NCBI GenBank assembly: GCA_012840925.1
Contig: DUVS01000027.1
Coordinates: 1-64,000 of the forward strand
DNA length: 64,000 bases
DNA from: Bacillota bacterium
GTDB lineage: Bacteria > Bacillota > Limnochordia > Darwinibacteriales > DTU012
Direction of reading: 5' to 3'
Shown here: positions 9,018 to 18,685 of the stretch, piece after piece
Layout of the letters: each line of letters starts with the position of its first letter
Numbering within the stretch: position 1 is the first letter of the stretch
The notes under the pieces: model-generated
What the model was told of the DNA's origin: nothing
The model's database searches: none
What the model saw: the letters and a program-made list of their open reading frames with translations, nothing else
Position numbers and translations under genes: made by a program

Positions 9018-10001
9018 CTATAACTCAACTTGCGTTTCAGACAGCTTTTTGGTTTGGTACTCACCGATTTTGCGAAAGCGCTCCAAACGGAACCTGACAA
9101 GTTCATCGGTAGGAACTTTCCTGATCTCAGACAGGTGCCTCCGCAGAAATGCCTTAATCTGCCTGCCTGTACCTTCGTGATCACGATGAGCTCCACCAAT
9201 CGGTTCTGTAACCACATCATCTATAATACCAAATTTCAAAAGATCTGTTGAGGTTAATCTCAATAATTCGGCTGCATCGGCAGCCTTATTGACATCTTTC
9301 CAAAGAATTGTAGCACACATTTCTGGAGAAATAACCGAATACCAAGCATGCTCCAACATCAGGATTCGATCACCCACACCGATAGCCAGGGCGCCACCAC
9401 TGCCACCTTCACCGGTAATGATACAGATAATCGGAACTTCCAGAAAAGACATTTGTTCGATGCACTCGGCAATCACAAGGCCTTGGCCACGCTGTTCTGC
9501 TTCAATCCCGGGATAGGCGCCCACGACGTCAATAAGGGTAATAATCGGCCTGCGAAACCGTTCTGCCTGCTGCATCAAGCGTAAAGCTTTCCGGTAGCCC
9601 TCGGGATGAGGCAAACCAAAATTGCGAACGATGTTTTCTTTCGTATCCCGGCCCTTCTGCGGCCCGATTACCGTAACAGGTTCGCCGTCCAAAACGGCAA
9701 TCCCACCGACTACAGCCTGATCATCACCGAATCTACGGTCTCCGTGCAATTCAAAGAAGTCATCAAAGATCAATTTGATGTAATCCAGTGTTGTAGGGCG
9801 ATCCGGATGGCGGGCCATCCGAACTCGCTGCCAAGGTGTCAGCCGCTCATAGATCTCTTTTCTCAATTTATCAGCTTTCCGTTCCAGATCATTGAGCTCA
9901 TCTTTAAAATCAATACCCTGCTCATAGACAAAATTACGCAGTTCTTGGATTTTTTCTTCCAGTTCAACCAAGGGCTTTTCCCATTCAAAAATAGTCGGCA
10001 T
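9018..10001 (-). CDS. accA: Acetyl-CoA carboxylase carboxyltransferase subunit alpha
   Basis: FDDFFELHGDRRFGDDQAVVGGIA..FGLPHPEGYRKALRLM..TLIDVVGAYPGIEAEQRGQGLVIA..GEGGSGGALAIGVGD; start set at 10001 for SD. Confidence 0.96.
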   Translation of the reverse strand: MPTIFEWEKPLVELEEKIQELRNFVYEQGIDFKDELNDLERKADKLRKEIYERLTPWQRVRMARHPDRPTTLDYIKLIFDDFFELHGDRRFGDDQAVVGGIAVLDGEPVTVIGPQKGRDTKENIVRNFGLPHPEGYRKALRLMQQAERFRRPIITLIDVVGAYPGIEAEQRGQGLVIAECIEQMSFLEVPIICIITGEGGSGGALAIGVGDRILMLEHAWYSVISPEMCATILWKDVNKAADAAELLRLTSTDLLKFGIIDDVVTEPIGGAHRDHEGTGRQIKAFLRRHLSEIRKVPTDELVRFRLERFRKIGEYQTKKLSETQVEL

Positions 10002-10011
10002 CAGCCTCACC

Positions 10012-10884
10012 TCATAAATGCAAACTCAACAACTTGCCGATCGTAGCCTTCATCTCCGATCGAATCACAATTCCATCAATCATGCCATGTCTAAGTGCAT
10101 ATTCCGCGGTCTGAAAATCAGGTGGTATTTTTTGGCGTGTCGTCTCGGCAACAATGCGGGGTCCGGCAAAGCCGATCAGTGCCTTGGGTTCAGCGAGAAT
10201 AATATCACCTAAAGAAGCAAAACTGGCATAAATACCACCCATGGTGGGATGGGTCAGTACGGACAGGTAGAACAATCCTGCCTGCTTAAAGCGGCCTACA
10301 GCTTGAGCAGTTTTAGCCATCTGCATCAAACTGAAGATCCCTTCCTGCATTCTCGCCCCGCCACCGCCGCCGGAAACAACCACAACCGGCAGCTGTTTAG
10401 CAATCCCGTATTCAAAACCACGGGTGATTTGTTCTCCGACAACACTTCCCATGCTGCCACCAATGAAACCGAAATCAATAATGCCCAAAACACAGCTGTA
10501 GCCTTCAATCTTGGCTTCTCCAATCAAAATTGCATCATCAAGCTGTGTCAAATTTTGGCATTGGGCGATCTTATCAGGATAGCCCGGGAAATCAAGGGGA
10601 TTGACTGATACCAATGGCTCAGCAGGCTGAAAGGTGTTTTCATCAACGAGCAATTGCAGTCGTTCCAACGCCGACATGCGGAAATAAAACCCGCAGTGGT
10701 GACAGACGAAATGATTCTTATACAATTCTTTATTGTAGATCAAAGAGCTGCAGTTGTCACAGCGAGTCCACTGTGGATCACCGGTTTGACCACTATGGCT
10801 GCTGTTGATTTCTGCGGTGTCTTGACTAGCTTTGTTTGTTCTCACTGTAGCGTACTTTGGTTTGTTTCTAAATACATGTAGCAT
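10012..10884 (-). CDS. accD: Acetyl-CoA carboxylase carboxyltransferase subunit beta
   Basis: N-terminal zinc ribbon CDNCSSLIYNKELYKNHFVCHHC; ..SGGGGGARMQEGIFSLMQMAKT..LTHPTMGGIYASFASLGDIILAEPKALIGFAGPRI. Confidence 0.96.
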   Translation of the reverse strand: MLHVFRNKPKYATVRTNKASQDTAEINSSHSGQTGDPQWTRCDNCSSLIYNKELYKNHFVCHHCGFYFRMSALERLQLLVDENTFQPAEPLVSVNPLDFPGYPDKIAQCQNLTQLDDAILIGEAKIEGYSCVLGIIDFGFIGGSMGSVVGEQITRGFEYGIAKQLPVVVVSGGGGGARMQEGIFSLMQMAKTAQAVGRFKQAGLFYLSVLTHPTMGGIYASFASLGDIILAEPKALIGFAGPRIVAETTRQKIPPDFQTAEYALRHGMIDGIVIRSEMKATIGKLLSLHL

Positions 10885-10916
10885 GGGTCTCACCTTTTTC
10901 AAAACATCCTCACAAA

Positions 10917-11126
10917 CTAAACTGGAGTATTACCTATCGAACTGGTAATAATCTCCATCGCTTCTTCGGCTTCAGAATCGGGAACCAGGATTTCCACACT
11001 GCCTGATGCACCCAGATGAGGAGGTCCAATAGGACGCAGCATAACCACAAAGCCTTCATTGTTGAGCAGTTCCTTCAACATACCTGCGATCGCATGATTG
11101 GGAGCAATATAGACAACGGTCCACAT
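10917..11126 (-). CDS. DUF2007-type putative signal-transducing protein
   Basis: 69 aa; MWTVVYIAPNHAIAGMLKELLNNEGFVVML...GSVEILVPDSEAEEAMEII. Confidence 0.7.
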   Translation of the reverse strand: MWTVVYIAPNHAIAGMLKELLNNEGFVVMLRPIGPPHLGASGSVEILVPDSEAEEAMEIITSSIGNTPV

Positions 11127-11152
11127 TGATATTCCTCCTTGACACCAGTTGT

Positions 11153-11392
11153 TTATGAGCCTGAAGTAGTGATGCCGATACTGGTGAAGATTTTGGCCTT
11201 GCCGCGAATCTTTATGGCTGATGTATGTGATGTAAACTGGGCGATCAAGACTTCTCCCTGATCAAGCTTCTCTGTGTGATGAAATTTCGTATCTGGCCCC
11301 CGTGTCAGCCCGAAAATGGTTACACCATTTTCAAGCGCTTGGATCATAACATAACTCTGTTCAACTTGTTTTTCTACAGGTTTGTGTTCCAA
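11153..11392 (-). CDS. mtrB: trp RNA-binding attenuation protein (TRAP)
   Basis: [54 protein letters not shown] closely matches B. subtilis TRAP, including equivalents of K37, K56 and R58. TTG start at 11392 preceded by a G-rich run (GGGGGG) at SD distance; overlaps the dnaE 3' end by 19 bp. Confidence 0.9.
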   Translation of the reverse strand: MEHKPVEKQVEQSYVMIQALENGVTIFGLTRGPDTKFHHTEKLDQGEVLIAQFTSHTSAIKIRGKAKIFTSIGITTSGS

Positions 11393-14364
11393 GTCATTTG
11401 CCCCCCTGCTAGGTATTTGCCTTTTGTTAGTTCCATATTTGCATCCAAAACCCTGCTTTGCCACGGATCGATCCAGTGCAGGTAGTCAACAAGGCTGGCA
11501 ATGGCATCGATCGTTTCAGGTTTGGGATCAACCCACAACCGCGGATCAATCAACTGGATCACCCCCTGGCCAAGACTAAATATGACAGGGGTACTGCCCT
11601 TATCTTTGATCAGCAAATCTTTCAATTGAACTATTCTCTCCGGTTTAGGAACCAGCATTAACAGCGGTTTGAGGGGCAGCACCCACTCCACTTCAATCTG
11701 ATTACCGGAAACTTTGCCAAATAATGCTACCAATTCCCCTTCCCTAACAAGATCATGCCATAAGTGGCTGCTAGTTGGCAACATAAATCGACACCGGAAC
11801 CGATCGCCGGCAAGGACGCCAGAACACTGCCTGTCAGTTTCCCGTACATGCCTGATATAACCTGCTTTGTAACTGCCCAAGCTAGCCTTAAGCCCATTGA
11901 GAAAACCTTCCCATTTGTGCACTGGGTGGCCGGATAAATATATACCTACTATTTCCTTTTCCTTCTCCAGCAATGCAAGCTCACCAAGAATACCTGGTTC
12001 CGGCTTCTCCATCTGCAGGCCAGTCAGAATGCGCCGGCGATCCCCAAAACAGTCAAGTGCTCCCCCATAAGCAAGGGCCAATTTTGTTTGTTGATGGAGC
12101 TCTACCCTGGCAAACAGATCTGTCAAACTGGCGAACTCCCGCCTGGTTCGTTCCGAAACAATAACTTGAGCCTGCCCTTGGCCTATATGCTTCAGATTGC
12201 CGAAACCAATCCGCAATGCATCCGCTTCCATACTTGCCTCAGCGCCCGAAAAACGGATATCTGGCGGCAAAATCCTGATCCCTCGCAGTTGGCACTCATG
12301 ATAAATATCTCCTAACTTCTCCATATCTGTCGTATGTTTTAGTAACCCGATGTAGAACTGAATCGGATAATTGGCCTTCAGATATGCCATCTGCCAGGTT
12401 ATGACGGCATAGGCCGTGCTGTGGGCTTTGTTAAAAGCATAGTCGGCAAATCGGTCGATTTGCAGATACAGCTCGCGGCTCGCTTTGGAATTGAGGCCTG
12501 CTTGCTGGCAGCCGGTAATAAATTTCGACCGCAGCTGTTGCATGGCACTATGGTCTTTCCTGCTGATGGCAACCCGCAGCAAATCTGCTTCTTCCAAACT
12601 TAAACCAGCTATTTCATGAGCGACCTGCATCACCTGTTCCTGGTAAACCATTAAACCATAGGTCTCACCCAGGATGGTTGCCAGCTTCGGGTGCAAATAA
12701 TTCACCTGTGCCAACCCCTCTTTGCGGCGGATGTACAGAGGAATTTGCTTTAAGGGGCCAGGCCTGACCAGGGCCAATGTTGCCACCAGATCTGCAAACG
12801 AGTTAGGTTTTATCTGGGGAAGCAGTTCCTGGAACAGTTGGCTTTCAACTTGAAAAATGCCCAGCGTCAATCCTTGCTGCAGCAGATCAAATGTGACTCG
12901 GTCTGAGAAAGGGACATCTTCCAGCTTAAAACCGGGATCAGTCTCCTGCACCAAAAGCTCTATGTCTTTGAGAATGGTCAAAGTCCTAAGGCTCAAAAAA
13001 TCTATTTTCAAAACGCCCAAAAATGCCAAATCATCCATGGCCAACTGTGTGACCCAAGTACCGTCAACCTCTTCCACTCCACTGTAAGATGTAACAGGCT
13101 TGGGTGTAATAATCACGCCTGCGGCATGTGTTGAGAAATACTGCTTTAAACCGATTAACTGCTGCACCAGTTCAGGTTTGCTTTTTCCGCATATTCTAAT
13201 AATCTCGTTTTCAGCACTCTTATGACCATAAGTGCCATAGGTGCCGATCCTGGCAACGTGCTTTTTGCCGAAACGTTTGATTATATAATTGATTACTTCT
13301 TCCCGTCTTTGGTAACAGATATCCAGATCGATATCGGGAAGATTCCGGCGCTGCCTGTTCAGGAACCTTTCGAAAAGCAGATTGTGGGCTATTGGATCGA
13401 CCTCAGTAATGCCCAAACTGTAAGCCACCAAACAGCCGGCAGCACTGCCTCTGCCGGGCCCGACGGGAATCTGAGCCTCTTTGGCAAAGCGGACGATATC
13501 CCAAACGATTAAAAAATAATTACTAAACCCCATTGTTTCAATTACCGACAGCTCAGATTCGAGCCGCTCAGTTATCAATGGGTCAAGTCTGCCATAGCGC
13601 TTTTTCGCTCCGGCCAAGGCAAGCTCACGGAGGCTAAATTCCTCTGGCAGTTGCGGGAACTCCATTTTTGGTTTCAACTCAACATTGCACCGAGAGGCAA
13701 TCAGCTCCGTATTCTTAATCGCCTCTGGCCAAGGGCTGCACAGCTTGCAGGCCTCATCAGGTGCCAACAATGGCAGAGGCCTGTTTATACTACTGCCTTG
13801 CCAAAGCACTCTGGTTATGTCTTGATCCTTTGCTTCCAGACAATAAAGATTCTGAGCCGCCACAAGAGTATGAGCTGGTAGAATCTGCGCTAACTGACGA
13901 GCCTTGTCCTGCTTTTCCGAGCCATCGATGGGCAACTCCACGAACAAGTTAGCGGCAGCAAAAACCGCAGCCAACTGTTGATAAGCTTCCAATGCCAGCG
14001 AGAGGTCAGTAATGGTTGCAACTCCAATCAACCCTGCACAGCTTTGGCTTAGAGTTTGGCGATCTACTGGTTTTGCCGCTGAGGCAAGCTTAAGCAGGTT
14101 TTGATATCCGACATTGCTTTCAGCCAGCAAAACCATGCTGGCGCACCCGTCCACATCTTTCAGATCAAGCTCCAGGCCGAGAATCGGTTCTAGGTCATAC
14201 CGCCGGCAGGCCCGATAGAATTCCACCAAGCCTCCCATAGTGTTGTGATCAGTTAAAGCCAAGGCTGTATAGCCCAGACTGCGAGCTTTTTTGACTAATG
14301 CCTCGATCTTGATGGATGACTTGGACAGCGAATATTCACTATGTATATGTAGTGGAACGAACAT
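11374..14364 (-). CDS. dnaE: DNA polymerase III subunit alpha (DnaE type, ~996 aa)
   Basis: PHP domain [36 protein letters not shown]; polymerase core [21 protein letters not shown]...[20 protein letters not shown]; ..[30 protein letters not shown]. Confidence 0.95.
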   Translation of the reverse strand: MFVPLHIHSEYSLSKSSIKIEALVKKARSLGYTALALTDHNTMGGLVEFYRACRRYDLEPILGLELDLKDVDGCASMVLLAESNVGYQNLLKLASAAKPVDRQTLSQSCAGLIGVATITDLSLALEAYQQLAAVFAAANLFVELPIDGSEKQDKARQLAQILPAHTLVAAQNLYCLEAKDQDITRVLWQGSSINRPLPLLAPDEACKLCSPWPEAIKNTELIASRCNVELKPKMEFPQLPEEFSLRELALAGAKKRYGRLDPLITERLESELSVIETMGFSNYFLIVWDIVRFAKEAQIPVGPGRGSAAGCLVAYSLGITEVDPIAHNLLFERFLNRQRRNLPDIDLDICYQRREEVINYIIKRFGKKHVARIGTYGTYGHKSAENEIIRICGKSKPELVQQLIGLKQYFSTHAAGVIITPKPVTSYSGVEEVDGTWVTQLAMDDLAFLGVLKIDFLSLRTLTILKDIELLVQETDPGFKLEDVPFSDRVTFDLLQQGLTLGIFQVESQLFQELLPQIKPNSFADLVATLALVRPGPLKQIPLYIRRKEGLAQVNYLHPKLATILGETYGLMVYQEQVMQVAHEIAGLSLEEADLLRVAISRKDHSAMQQLRSKFITGCQQAGLNSKASRELYLQIDRFADYAFNKAHSTAYAVITWQMAYLKANYPIQFYIGLLKHTTDMEKLGDIYHECQLRGIRILPPDIRFSGAEASMEADALRIGFGNLKHIGQGQAQVIVSERTRREFASLTDLFARVELHQQTKLALAYGGALDCFGDRRRILTGLQMEKPEPGILGELALLEKEKEIVGIYLSGHPVHKWEGFLNGLKASLGSYKAGYIRHVRETDRQCSGVLAGDRFRCRFMLPTSSHLWHDLVREGELVALFGKVSGNQIEVEWVLPLKPLLMLVPKPERIVQLKDLLIKDKGSTPVIFSLGQGVIQLIDPRLWVDPKPETIDAIASLVDYLHWIDPWQSRVLDANMELTKGKYLAGGQMTWNTNL

Positions 14365-14426
14365 CAAAATCCCCTCACATTTTTCGATCCCTGGCAGCAT
14401 ATAGATGCACGAGGTGATTCGTTGAT

Positions 14427-14753
14427 ATGTTTCTGCGAGTTTCCCGTGAAATCCTGTTAGCCTTTTTTCTGGCATTTGGCGTCCTGGTGGGAGGTTCGAT
14501 TAGCGGATCATTCGCTGCCTTTTTGACAAAAGCCTCACCATTCATGATGATGCGAGAACTGGTAAAAATCAACCGCATCTGGTCAATCGTCGTCGCAATC
14601 GGTGGTACTTTTCCAACCATCAGGGTAATCGAAAGCGGACTCTTTGGCGGTCAGCTTTTGGCCCTAGTCCGCCAATTTGCACTGATCATCAGTGCTTTAT
14701 TGGGTGCTTATGCCGGCTACTGGTTGATTATCACGATTACCGGAGGAGAATAG
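14427..14753 (+). CDS. ytrH: YtrH family sporulation membrane protein
   Basis: MFLRVSREILLAFFLAFGVLVGGSISGSFAAFLTKASPFMMMRELVKINRIWSIVVAIGGTFPTIRVIESGLF; next to dnaE as in Bacillus. Confidence 0.88.
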   Translation: MFLRVSREILLAFFLAFGVLVGGSISGSFAAFLTKASPFMMMRELVKINRIWSIVVAIGGTFPTIRVIESGLFGGQLLALVRQFALIISALLGAYAGYWLIITITGGE

Positions 14754-14754
14754 C

Positions 14755-15231
14755 TTGAAATTCTGGGTTATTAACAGACAACAGCTTATGTTTGCTGCTG
14801 CCTGTTTTATCTTCGGCTTCGTTTTTGGCCTTACCGCAGCCATCATCCATTCTGGTAGACTGATCGATGAGATATTAATCGAACTCGATACACTTACCAG
14901 CGAGCTGAGCGAGCGCAACAGCCGGATTGAGCGTCTTGAAGAAAGTCTGGCCGACCGGCGCCGCCGGGTGGTGCAGGATATCAAACTGGAATTGAATATC
15001 AAAGATCCTCATCTCAGCTTGAAAATCGCTGATACAATCAGAGGTTTGCTCCACGACTTGATCGGTAAAGAGTTGGACAGCCTTGACCCTAGACTTATCC
15101 GCAGCATAATTCACAACCGGATTGTTTACATCAGTGGTCAACCATATGTGCTGAAACTGCAGTACCTGGTTTTGGCTGAAACAATAACAGCCGAAATTTC
15201 AGTCACTTCGGAATCGGTAGTTGAGGAATAA
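14755..15231 (+). CDS. YtrI-like sporulation membrane protein
   Basis: Position immediately after ytrH; N-terminal TM segment then coiled coil LDTLTSELSERNSRIERLEESLADRRRR. Family call rests mostly on synteny. Confidence 0.6.
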   Translation: MKFWVINRQQLMFAAACFIFGFVFGLTAAIIHSGRLIDEILIELDTLTSELSERNSRIERLEESLADRRRRVVQDIKLELNIKDPHLSLKIADTIRGLLHDLIGKELDSLDPRLIRSIIHNRIVYISGQPYVLKLQYLVLAETITAEISVTSESVVEE

Positions 15232-15249
15232 AATCTGTGACAGAGTATA

Positions 15250-15272
15250 AAAAAAAGGGGTGTCCCCCTTTT
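15250..15272. terminator. Bidirectional rho-independent terminator between ytrI-like gene and murA
   Basis: A-run GGGG TGT CCCCC TTTT hairpin. Confidence 0.7.
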
Positions 15273-15273
15273 G

Positions 15274-16572
15274 CTAGGCTTTGGATTGAATCTCCGCGAA
15301 CGCATCGATTCCCTCATGGGTCTCCACTCGTTGAATATTGGCTCCCAATCCTTTGAGCTTCTCTTCAAACCCATCGTAGCCCCGATCAATGATGTCCAAG
15401 CCATATATCTCGGTATCGCCAGTGGCTTTCAGGCCAGCAATCACCAAAGCTGCGCCAGCCCTTAAGTCGGTCACCTCAACAGGCGCACCGGTAAGCTGCG
15501 GCACTCCTCGGACAATGGCTGTTTCCCGCTCCACTTTGATATCGGCGCCCATTCTCCTCAGCTCGTCCACATAGCGGAACCGATCAAAAATATTTTCTCG
15601 AATGACACTCGTTCCACCGGCAACACTCATGCAAGCTACCAGGGGCTGTTGAAGGTCGGTGGGAAAACCTGGGTAAGGAGCTGTTTCTACATCAATGGCC
15701 TGCAGTTGCTCCGGGGCAATCACCCTGACTTCAGTGGCGCCTTTTTCCACAATCACTCCCGCCTCTTCTATCTTGGAAATGGGTGAACGGAGATGCTCGA
15801 TCACAATGTCCTTGATCACCACATCACCTCCGGTGATCGCGGTAGCAAACATGAACGTACCAGCCTCGATCCGATCCGGGATAATCGAATACTCAATTCC
15901 ATGGAGCTTCTCGACACCATCAATGCGAATTACATCAGTACCTGCACCGCGGATCTGGGCACCCATGCCATTGAGGAAAATCGCCAGATCAACTACCTCC
16001 GGTTCTTTGGCACAGTTTTCCAATACTGTCGTTCCTTCGGCAAGGGTTGCTGCCATCATCAGATTCATAGTAGTGCCCACACTGGAACGATTGATATAGT
16101 AATTAGTTCCCACAAGTCTTCGGCATTTAGCTTTCATAAATCCATGTTCAATTGCGATATCGGCACCCATTTGGGAAAACCCGCGGATATGAAAATCAAC
16201 AGGTCTTGAACCGATGGCGCATCCTCCGGGAAGTGGTACTTCTGCCTTGCCCAGTCTAGCCAGTAACAACCCAGCAGTATAAAACGAAGCTCGCATCTTC
16301 CGAACCAGATCATAGGGCGCCTGGTATTCTTTTAACGATTCGCCCACCACATGCAGCTTCCCCTGCTGATCAAACCAAACGTCAACACCCAGGCTGCGCA
16401 GGATCAGACAAATGGTACCAACATCATTGTTTTTCGGTATATTGTCAAGCACACATTCTCCTTCAACTGCCAATGCTGCCCCCACAATTATTGGCAAGGC
16501 GCTGTTCTTGGCCCCGCTGATTCTTACTTCCCCGTGCAATCTATTTCCGCCCTGAATTACGAGCTTTGCCAT
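15274..16572 (-). CDS. murA: UDP-N-acetylglucosamine 1-carboxyvinyltransferase
   Basis: RISGAKNSALPIIVGAAL..; active-site Cys region VPLPGGCAIGSRPVDFHIRGF; ..RSSVGTTMNLMMAA..PGFPTDLQQPLVA. Confidence 0.97.
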   Translation of the reverse strand: MAKLVIQGGNRLHGEVRISGAKNSALPIIVGAALAVEGECVLDNIPKNNDVGTICLILRSLGVDVWFDQQGKLHVVGESLKEYQAPYDLVRKMRASFYTAGLLLARLGKAEVPLPGGCAIGSRPVDFHIRGFSQMGADIAIEHGFMKAKCRRLVGTNYYINRSSVGTTMNLMMAATLAEGTTVLENCAKEPEVVDLAIFLNGMGAQIRGAGTDVIRIDGVEKLHGIEYSIIPDRIEAGTFMFATAITGGDVVIKDIVIEHLRSPISKIEEAGVIVEKGATEVRVIAPEQLQAIDVETAPYPGFPTDLQQPLVACMSVAGGTSVIRENIFDRFRYVDELRRMGADIKVERETAIVRGVPQLTGAPVEVTDLRAGAALVIAGLKATGDTEIYGLDIIDRGYDGFEEKLKGLGANIQRVETHEGIDAFAEIQSKA

Positions 16573-16588
16573 TATTTCCCCCTCACCC

Positions 16589-16846
16589 TCATTTCAGATT
16601 TCTCAAGTATGAACCTACAATCTCTTCCAACAAATCATTGCGCTCTATTTGCTGGATCCTCACCCGTGCATTGTTATGAGAGGTAATATATGAAGGATCA
16701 CCTGTAAGGAGATACCCAACAATTTGATCGATGGGACGGTAGCCCTTTTCTTCCAGAGCTGCACAGATCTCCTTTAACTCAGTAGCTATATCAATATTCT
16801 CAGCATCTACTGATGCAAACATACGTGTCTTGTCGGAGAGTTCCAC
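16589..16846 (-). CDS. IreB/ReoM family regulatory phosphoprotein (DUF965)
   Basis: 85 aa; MELSDKTRMF...ELKEICAALEEKGYRPIDQIVGYLLTGDPSYITSHNNARVRIQQIERNDLLEEIVGSYL. Confidence 0.95.
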   Translation of the reverse strand: MELSDKTRMFASVDAENIDIATELKEICAALEEKGYRPIDQIVGYLLTGDPSYITSHNNARVRIQQIERNDLLEEIVGSYLRNLK

Positions 16847-17059
16847 TGTCTGTCCTCCTTTTCCCGATTGTATGACTACTGTTAGCGGATTCTGTCTTTT
16901 TTATGCCAACCTACTTTGTTTAGTTCACCTTAAATGCAATATTATCCTGCTGCCTGTCAACCAGATTTCCGCCGAGGAAACAACTGCCATAGCAGGATAA
17001 GGAGCTGACTAACAAGAAATATTACTCATTCCATTTTATTATTAGTCAGGTGAAGTATC

Positions 17060-18685
17060 TTGGTGAACAAGTATGATCGAACTGCATTATTGTCAATAGT
17101 ATTTATATTGTGGTTGTCCCAAAGCGTGCTGGCTGCAGCATCTCCAGTTACGTCTGTAGCGTTGGTCTTGGGCGGGGGTGCAGCCCGAGGATTCAGCCAC
17201 ATCGGCCTAATCCAAGCCTTCGAGGAAAACGGGATCCCCATCCACATGCTGGTTGGAACCAGCATGGGCAGTATCGTTTCCAGTTTGTACGCCGCAGGCT
17301 ACTCTGTGGATAACATGAAAACTATTGTAGCCAATCTTGATTCAGCAAATCTTGTTGATGTTATTTTTCCTCCCCGCGGCGGGTTGATCGGGACTGAAAG
17401 ACTTAAACGTTACCTTGATGTACTGCTGATGCATAAGTCCTTTGATGAGCTGGAAATACCGTTCTATTCGGTGATCACCGAACTGCAAACCGGCCGGGAA
17501 GTGGCCATGCACCAAGGCAATGTAGCCGTTGCGGTGCAGGCCAGCATGTCCATTCCTGCCCTCTTTCCCCCAGTGGAAATTGACGGGACTTATTTTGTCG
17601 ACGGTGGCATGAAAAACGCAGTTCCTGCCAATGTTGCCCAAGCGCATGGTGCCAATGTGATCATCGGGGTAGATGTCAAAAAGGAACTGAAAGATATTGA
17701 TTTCGACAGTATCCTAAATGACATACAGCTGACAATGTGGTTCATGATCGGTGGCTATGTGGAGCTTAACACCAAAGCAGCCGATGTAATCATTGTTCCG
17801 GATGTTAAATATGATTCTTACATGGATTACCAGAAAGCAGAGTTCTTCATTGAACAAGGTTATCGCGCCGGCCTGCAATATTTGGATCAAATTAAAGCGG
17901 CTGTTTTAGAAGTAGATCCTGACTTTGAGTTTGTTCCTTACACCCAATCAGGCCTTTCCGATTCAGAACTGGAAGCTGTTATGAAAGAAGCAGAACGGGC
18001 CGCATTGGAAGCATATCGGCCTTTTGGACTCATGCCAGAACTTGCCTTTTCAGATGACAACGCTCCCAAACTAGGCCTTCGCATTCAGTATGGAAGACTG
18101 GGCTGGTTCAGGATCGGTTACCGTTATGGCTTGTCAACTGATTTAGGCGGCCATGAGATGTTTGTTGGCTGGCACAAGCCCCATGTTGCGGAAACCGAAT
18201 TCTTTGTGCGGCACTCAGGGGATCAGCCTAATGTTGGGATTAAAGCGTCACTGCCTCTTGGCGATCATTTGCGGCTTGGAGCAGCATATCAGGTTAACGG
18301 TACTTACCTGTGGCAAGTGCACTTGTCCCATGCCAACATCTTCAACAGCAGAAACTTCTGCCTTGGATCCTCTGCTGTGCTCACACAACATGCAGCTGAA
18401 TCCGGACAGCCTTTAATGGCCGGGTTCAACAGCAACCTTAAGATTTATTTCAGGGAAGAGTACGACTCGCTTTTTGAAGTTACTTTAGCCAGGCCCTATC
18501 TGTATGGTCAGTTCAGCATGGCAACACCAGTTAATCAACTCCAGGCAGCTGTGGAATACCAGGTAGGGATCGGGACCGAACTAAAACTGTTTGGCCTTTA
18601 CCCTCTTGATCTACACTTTGGCGTCGATTTTGGCAGTGATTCAGGCCCGTCATGGCGTTTAGGCTTCGCTAAGGGGGATTACTGA
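17060..18685 (+). CDS. Exported patatin-like phospholipase with C-terminal beta-strand-rich (barrel-like) domain
   Basis: Signal peptide; VALVLGGGAARGFSHIGLIQAFEENGIPIHMLVGTSMGSIVSSLYAAGY (GxSxG) and VDGG dyad; C-term ~200 aa of alternating strands ending in aromatic Y. Confidence 0.85.
   Translation: MVNKYDRTALLSIVFILWLSQSVLAAASPVTSVALVLGGGAARGFSHIGLIQAFEENGIPIHMLVGTSMGSIVSSLYAAGYSVDNMKTIVANLDSANLVDVIFPPRGGLIGTERLKRYLDVLLMHKSFDELEIPFYSVITELQTGREVAMHQGNVAVAVQASMSIPALFPPVEIDGTYFVDGGMKNAVPANVAQAHGANVIIGVDVKKELKDIDFDSILNDIQLTMWFMIGGYVELNTKAADVIIVPDVKYDSYMDYQKAEFFIEQGYRAGLQYLDQIKAAVLEVDPDFEFVPYTQSGLSDSELEAVMKEAERAALEAYRPFGLMPELAFSDDNAPKLGLRIQYGRLGWFRIGYRYGLSTDLGGHEMFVGWHKPHVAETEFFVRHSGDQPNVGIKASLPLGDHLRLGAAYQVNGTYLWQVHLSHANIFNSRNFCLGSSAVLTQHAAESGQPLMAGFNSNLKIYFREEYDSLFEVTLARPYLYGQFSMATPVNQLQAAVEYQVGIGTELKLFGLYPLDLHFGVDFGSDSGPSWRLGFAKGDY

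Noticed and set aside
11393-11464. Extended N-terminus of the TRAP ORF ([24 protein letters not shown])
   Set aside because: Lies within dnaE coding sequence and does not match TRAP; TTG at 11392 with an upstream G-rich SD-like run fits better.
14880-14930. Cluster of GAG/CAG triplets in the ytrI-like gene as a possible TRAP binding site
   Set aside because: Too few and irregular repeats, inside coiled-coil coding sequence; not the ~11 regularly spaced (G/U)AG repeats expected.
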